DNA of 64,000 bases from Pogostemon cablin (taxonomy: Eukaryota > Streptophyta > Magnoliopsida > Lamiales > Lamiaceae): positions 11,525,117 through 11,589,116 of the forward strand of contig CM043009.1 in the NCBI GenBank assembly GCA_023678885.1. The letters run 5' to 3'. The notes beneath the pieces are model-generated. The model did no database searches. It worked only from the letters and a program-made list of their open reading frames with translations, and was not told the DNA's origin. Of the stretch, positions 58,336-64,000 are shown piece by piece (within the stretch, counting starts at the first letter, position 1; every line of letters begins with the position of its first letter). The position numbers and the translations under genes were made by a program.

Positions 58336-61295
58336 ATATCATCGATCAATCACCTTGTAAACTTGATAGTGATATTATTTTTTATCACGTCTATTTTTCA
58401 AAGGTCCTCCTTTGCTAATTCTCGATTAGTCGGGTAGGAGTTCTATAGTAAAGTTGGTCGGTTGGTCGGTCTGGTGGTCGGTTAATAGTTTCAATATCTA
58501 CCGACCCACATATTATTGACTGATCGCCCTATAAACTTGATATGAGATTACATTTTATCTCGTCTATTTTTCAAAGGTCTCCCTTTGCTATTTATAGATC
58601 AGTCGGGTAGGAGTTCTACAGTTTCTCCAAAGGTCTTCCTTTGCTATTTCAAGATCAGTTGGGTAGGAGTTCCATAGTAGGCTTGGTCGGTTGGTCGGTC
58701 CGATTGTCGGTAAATAGTTTCAATGTATACCAATCTACATATTATCGATCGATCGCCTTGTAAACTTAATAATGAGATTATTTTTATCACGTCTATTTTT
58801 CAAAGTCCTCCTTAGATATTTCTCGATTAGTCGGGTAAGAGTTCTATAGTATGGTTGATTCTTTGGTCGACCTGGTAGTCAGTTAATAGTTCTAATTTCT
58901 ACCCACGAACGTATTATTGACCGATCGCCCTGTAAACATGATAATGAGATTAATTTTTATCGCGTCTGCTTCCCATAGTTCACTCACCCATTGCTATTTC
59001 TAGATCTATCGGGTAGGAGTTCCACAATAGGATTGGTCAAAATGTTGATCGGTTAATAGTTCCAATGTCTACCGACCCACATATCATCGACTGATCGCCT
59101 TGTAAACTTAATAATGAGATTACTTTTTATCATGTATATTTTCCAAAGGCCCCCCTTTGCTATTTCTAGATCAGTCGGGTAGGTGTTCTATAGTAGGTTT
59201 GGTTGGTTGATCGGTCTAGTGGTCGGTTAATAGTTTCAATGCCTACCGACCCAAATATTATCGACAGATCTCCCTGTAAACTTGTTAATTTGATTTCTTT
59301 TTATCACATCTATTTTCCAAATGTCCTCCTTTGCTATTTCTAGATCAGTCGAATAAGGGTTCTACAGTAGTGTTGGTCAGTTAACGAGATTACTTTGATT
59401 GCGTCTATTTTCCAAAAGTGCCCCTTTGCTGTTTCCAGATTAATCGGGTTGGGGCTCCACAGTAAGGTCAGTCAGTTTATCGGTTAATAGTTCCAACGTT
59501 AATGACCCACATACCATCGACCGATCGCCCTATATACTTGATGATGAGATTATTTTTTAACTCATCTATTTTCCAAGGTCTTCCTTTACTATTCTTAGAT
59601 CAGTCGGGTAGAAGTTTCACAGTACGATCGGTCGGTGTGTTATTTAGGTGGTCGATTAATAGTTCCAACCTCTAACAACCCACATGTCATCAACCGATCA
59701 CCCTGTAAACATGATAATAAGATTAATTTTTAATGCTTTTAATTTCCAAACGGTCTCCTCAGCTATTTCAAGATCAGTCGGGTAGCAATTCTACAGTAGG
59801 GTTGGTCGTTTAATCAGTCTGGTGGTCGGTTAATAGTTTCAATCTACCGAAAAACATATCTTCGACCGATCACCTTGTAAATTTGATAGTGATATTACTT
59901 TTTATCACGTCTATTTTCCAAAGGTCCCACTTTGGTAATTCTCGATTTGTCGGGTAGGAGTTCTTGTTGGTCGGTTGGTCGGTTTGGTGGTCGATTAATA
60001 GTTTCAATATCTACCGACCCACATATCATCGATCGATCGACCTATAAACTTGATAATTAGATTATATTTTATCTCGTCTACTTTTCAAAGGTCTCCCTTT
60101 GCTATTTCGAAATCAGTCGGGTAGGAGTTATACAGATTTTCCAAAGGTCCCTCTTTGCTATTTACAGATCAGTCGGGTAGGAGTTCCATTGTAGGGTTGG
60201 TCTGGTGGTCGGTTAATAGTTCCAATGTCTACCCACCCACATATCAACAATCGATCGCCTTGTAAACTTGATAGTGATATTATTTTTTATCACGTCTATT
60301 TTCCAATGGCCCCCCTTTGCTAATTCCCGATTAGTCGGGTAGGAGTTCTATATTAGAGTTGGCCGGTTGGTCGGTCTGGTGGTCAATTAAAAGTTCCAAT
60401 GTGTACCGACCCACATATCATCGACCGATCGTCCTATAAACTTGATAATGAGATTACATTTTATCTCTTCTATTTTCAAGGGTCTCCCTTTACTATTTCT
60501 AAATCAGTCGGGTAGGAGTTCTACAGTTTTTTCAAAGGTCTCCCTTTGCTATTTCTAGATCAGTTGGGTAGGAGTTCCACAGTACGCATGGTCGGTTAGG
60601 TTGTCGGTTAATAGTTCCAATATCTATCGATCCACATATTACCAATCGATCGCATTGTAAACTTGATAGTGAGATTACTTTTTATTGTGTCTATTTTCCA
60701 AAGGTCCCCCTTAGCTATTTCTAGATTAGTCGGGTAAGAGTTCTACAGTATGGTTGATTCTTTGGTTGACCTGGTGGTCAGTTAATAGTTCTAATTTCTA
60801 CCAACGAACATATCATCGACCGATTGCCCTGTAAACTTGATAATGAGATTATTTTTTATCACGTCTACTTTTCAAATGTCCTCCTTTACTATTTCTAGAG
60901 AAGTCGAATAAGAGTTCTATAGTAGTGTTGGTCGGTTAATGAGATTAATGATTGCCCTTATTTTCAAATCTTGATAATGAGATTAACTTTTAACGTGTCT
61001 ATTTTCCAAAGGTCCCCCTTTACTATTTCTAGATCAGTTGGGTAGGAGTTATACGGTAAGGTTGGTCAGTTGGTCGATCTGGTGGTCGTTTAATAGTTTC
61101 AATGTCTACCGACCCAAATATCATAGGCCGATCGCCTTGTTAACTTGATAATGAGATTAATTTTTAACATGTTTATTTTGTAGAGGTCCCTCTTTGTTAT
61201 TTCTAGATCAGTCTGTAGCAGTTCTATAGTATGGTTAGTACGTTGATCGGGCTGGTGGTCGATTAATAGTTCTAATGTCTATCAACCCACATATC
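58336..61295. repeat. Satellite array, block D and right edge of the satellite
   Basis: Resumes block C after the third copia. Up to 58601 it parallels copy 1 of the super-repeat, then continues with monomers outside the duplication. The last recognisable block, cccacatatca, ends at about 61295. Monomers near 60940-61290 are more rearranged (one is truncated at about 60950), as often seen at array edges. Confidence 0.92.
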
Positions 61296-62088
61296 AGTAC
61301 CCATTCCAAACCCTAATGATATTTTCACAACTATCTGTATCCATCCAAAATCCGTTTACAACTATCCATACCGACCCTATTAAGATCTTGGATAGAATGA
61401 GTACTTGAAAATGCCCATCTTATTACCATCCCTAACTATTATATTTTAATAATAAAATTAATAAATGTATATAACAATTATAAATTTTTGTATAATTAAG
61501 GATAAAATATTAAATATAATAAAATAAATAATTAACGATGAAAAAATTATGAAAATTAATTAATATTAAACTAAAATTTATTTTTTTCGTGAAATTCCTT
61601 ATTTAGGATTTTATAATTAACTAAATTTATTAAACTTAAAAATTCCAAAGATAAATAGATGAAATATATTAAAAATTTTCTTATTGCTTCTAAAAATATT
61701 TTATTTAATAATATATTTTACTAAAGAATATTTTAAAATATAGAAATTTTTATTAAACTTAAGAATCTATTTCTCCAGTTACATATTATTGGTATAATGA
61801 TTTCAAATTAAAAATTATGAAAAAAAATTAATTTGATATAATTTTTGAATAAATCCGATTTAAAAATAAAAAGTTAAAAACACTTAAAGTTTTAGGTAAA
61901 TTTTTTAAATAAAATAAAGAAAAGAAAAATAAAATATTTTAATTGGTTGTTTAAAATAAAGTAACTATATTATCTTCTATTCTAAGCAAGTTTATCATCA
62001 AAAAATAAAAATAAAAAAATCTATAAAAATGACACATCATGCCAAAATTATTTCCATGATGCCACCTAATAAATATAAAACCCTCCTT

Positions 62089-62093
<5 letters not shown>

Positions 62094-62123
<30 letters not shown>
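62094..62123. repeat. (TA)15 microsatellite
   Basis: Thirty bases of alternating T and A, followed by a short ATT-repeat tract up to about 62150. Confidence 0.95.
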
Positions 62124-62126
<3 letters not shown>

Positions 62127-62388
62127 AAAATATTATTATTATTATTTTACTATTGTTAAAATTACCCCCTAAATATATATAATCATGAGATGTTGTGCAA
62201 GTGAGATGGATTGTAAGATGCACAATCCATATTTATTATTTTATTCACTATTTAAGTATATTTTTAGATTAAAAAAATTATTCTAAGATAGTTAAAGTTA
62301 TTAAATTTTGATATTTAATTTATTAATATATTTTTATTTATTAATTTACATAGTTAAATATTTAATATTTAAAATTTTTGGGCAGTAA

Positions 62389-62626
62389 TGTGTGAGACTG
62401 TTTCATTGTAAGACCATTTTATACTTTCGTAATTCGTTATTACTTTTTATTAAAAATTTAATTACTTCTTTTTTTAATATTATCACTTTTTATTTATACT
62501 ATAAATTATTCATGAAACAGTTCACTAAACTATTATCATACTTCGCCAATTAAGTATTACATTTGCATTAAAATTTTATCATTTTATACGTTTCATGAAA
62601 ATCATTTAGTGAAACAGTCGCACACA
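62389..62626. mobile_element. MITE-like element with 18-bp imperfect terminal inverted repeats
   Basis: The left end tgtgtgagactgtttcat (62389-62406) is the near inverse of the right end gtgaaacagtcgcacaca (62609-62626), with 16 of 18 positions matching. The interior is AT-rich and non-coding, 238 bp in all. I could not find a convincing target-site duplication, so family and exact ends are uncertain. Confidence 0.5.
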
Positions 62627-63500
62627 AGTGTTTGGCTAAACTCTGAACTTTTAAATACTTTAATATTAAAATTTAAGAATTTAAATTTATAGAAAAATGA
62701 TGCAACCTTTTTTCAAAAATATACACATGGATGTGAAGTCGCTATATCATCACTATGTAAATTTTGAAGTAAAAATAAAGAATTGTTTGAGGATAAACGG
62801 AAAAATTTGTATTCTAAAAGTTATGTCAAATTGGAATTGCTTTTATATGTTGGTCAGACATGTGATGAAGTACAATACAATTTATTAATTAAAATATACT
62901 CCATCGTTATATTTAAATAACTACATCGTTTGAAGATTAAGGAGTATAATATTTTAATCTGTAGTGAGTTGGTAAAAATATAATATTTTAATGTACAATA
63001 CATAATTCTACCAATATTATATATAGACCCCATAAAAATATAATAATTATTTTGTGTAGATCTTATTCTCTAAAAGGAAAATGTAACTCTTTTAGTGAGA
63101 CGCTTTAATTAGTAAAAGGTAATAATTCCCTTTTATTTATAATCATATTTGTGACAATAAAAATAAAAATTGGTAAATAATCACACTTATAAAAAAAATA
63201 AAAATTGAGTTTGTGTCCATTGACAAGTACATAAGAGTATTATGAATTTATGTGATCTGATCTAATAACTTTAGGCCCGTCAACAATTAAATAAAAAAAC
63301 TATCATCAGAAAAAGAAAATTGATAATAAAAAATTTCTTATTATCAAATTCACAAAGATATGCTACTCATCACCTCAAAATTAAATGTTAGAAAGTAAAA
63401 TATCTCACATTCGTGTACAATATGCCAAGTGCTTAATTAAGTTTGAGAGATAAAATAATACCATAACAAATGAGTAAAAACAAATTAAGAAATAAAAATA

Positions 63501-64000
63501 ATAAGATAACAATCAGTAAACGTATTCCGAAGCGGCTATAACTCGTCACATCCTCCATGGTCCTTCATCAGCGTGGTTAAAGAAAATGAAGGCGTGGGTG
63601 ATAGTTCCAAAAACAATTTTGAACGGGTTATTTTTTTAGATTTGAGGTTTGAATTCCCTTTCATTTCATGTGAAGAAGCCCGAGAATAGTGGAAATCCAA
63701 TTTATAGCTCATGTGGCTGAACACCACCTATACCTGTTGATTGTAGGGAGGATGCTTCACGAATTGATGAGTTCGATCAATTAAGGTATTAGGGTATCAA
63801 TTACAGTGTTTTTTTCAATGCCAGATTATTGTGCTGACCATTAATCCAATCATCTGTTTACTGCAAGATTGCTTTGAGAAACCGGCGGCAAAGAGACCGT
63901 CAAGCGCAGGGTATACTGCATTTGAAGGCTCTAGTCGGAGTTTGCCCAGAACGATCAATAAAACATCGAACCCACCCAATTACTGTTCAATTACCTTTTT
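63501..64000. other. Less AT-rich edge, possibly part of a host gene
   Basis: Composition shifts away from the AT-rich interval. On the minus strand, frames of about 50-60 residues are open near 63830-63980 and at 63536-63727, but neither has a motif I recognise. They could be exon fragments or untranslated sequence of a gene continuing past the window, or chance. Confidence 0.25.

Larger units (their letters stand above)
25104..58601. repeat. 8.4-kb satellite super-repeat, copy 2 (interrupted by two copia insertions)
   Basis: With the outer copia (16,750 bp with one target copy) and third copia (8,349 bp) removed, this is 8,399 bp that parallels copy 1. Marker spacing is the same (2782, 2376 and 1731 bp). 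Homology to copy 1 ends in the gtcgggtaggagttc block at 58602-58616, mirroring the boundary at 25104-25118. It contains the uninterrupted version of the Athila target, near 49360. Confidence 0.85.
61296..63500. other. AT-rich non-satellite DNA, no gene seen
   Basis: Very AT-rich sequence with poly-A/T runs. Apart from the (TA)n tract and the MITE-like element I see no feature. The 61300-61420 part is less AT-rich but not recognisable. The 90-aa minus-strand and 63-aa plus-strand frames have no plausible composition. Confidence 0.7.

Noticed and set aside
63501..64000. A definite host gene at the right edge
   Set aside because: The open stretches are under 65 residues, have no recognised motif, and the sequence stops before any exon structure can be tested.

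Overview
This window is heterochromatic DNA of a flowering plant. The evidence is a long tandem satellite, one Ty3/gypsy Athila-type element with a tRNA-Asp-like primer site, three Ty1/copia elements with initiator-Met primer sites, and no clearly intact host gene. Nothing fixes the species; a eudicot is plausible. I see no bacterial, organellar, rRNA, tRNA or CRISPR feature.

Layout. Satellite blocks lie at 1-10221, 24218-30772, 47518-49991 and 58336 to about 61295. They are one originally continuous array of a roughly 174-bp monomer, now split by three insertions. Long-range comparison shows two tandem copies of an 8.4-kb super-repeat (2706-25103 and 25104-58601 once insertions are subtracted), each made of four smaller higher-order units. 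Each insertion interrupts only one copy, so the other copy preserves the empty site.

Insertions. (1) Athila element, 10222-24217 (13,996 bp, + strand, duplicated target taagg). It has 1656-bp LTRs differing at 11 positions, a gag-protease-RT frame broken by one frameshift inside RT, then RT-RNase H-integrase, then a separate 515-aa ATHILA-family ORF. (2) Outer copia element, 30773-47517 (- strand, target cgaat), with LTRs of 1392/1393 bp differing at about 35 positions. (3) Inner copia element of the same family, 35056-43430 (+ strand, target gtatc), with 1387-bp LTRs differing at about 22 positions; it lies inside the outer one in the opposite orientation. (4) A third copia element, 49992-58335 (+ strand, target atatc), with 1229-bp LTRs differing at 4 positions. 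By LTR divergence the order of arrival is outer copia, inner copia, Athila, third copia.

Most notable observations. The Athila 515-aa ORF looks like a self-contained gene cassette. It has a palindrome-rich repeat related to the LTR U3, a TATA-like box, an ATG-free leader exon, and a candidate GT-AG intron ending directly before the start codon. The three copia elements share inactivating changes (loss of the second RT catalytic Asp and a common double stop in the RNase H end) although their LTRs are recent, which points to spread as non-autonomous passengers. All three also carry a pair of stem-loops whose arms co-vary, plus an internal copy of their polypurine tract.

From about 61296 to 63500 the sequence is AT-rich and non-satellite, with a (TA)n tract and a MITE-like element. 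The last 500 bp are less AT-rich and may touch a host gene, but no gene can be assigned. All divergence counts were made by eye and may be off by a few positions.
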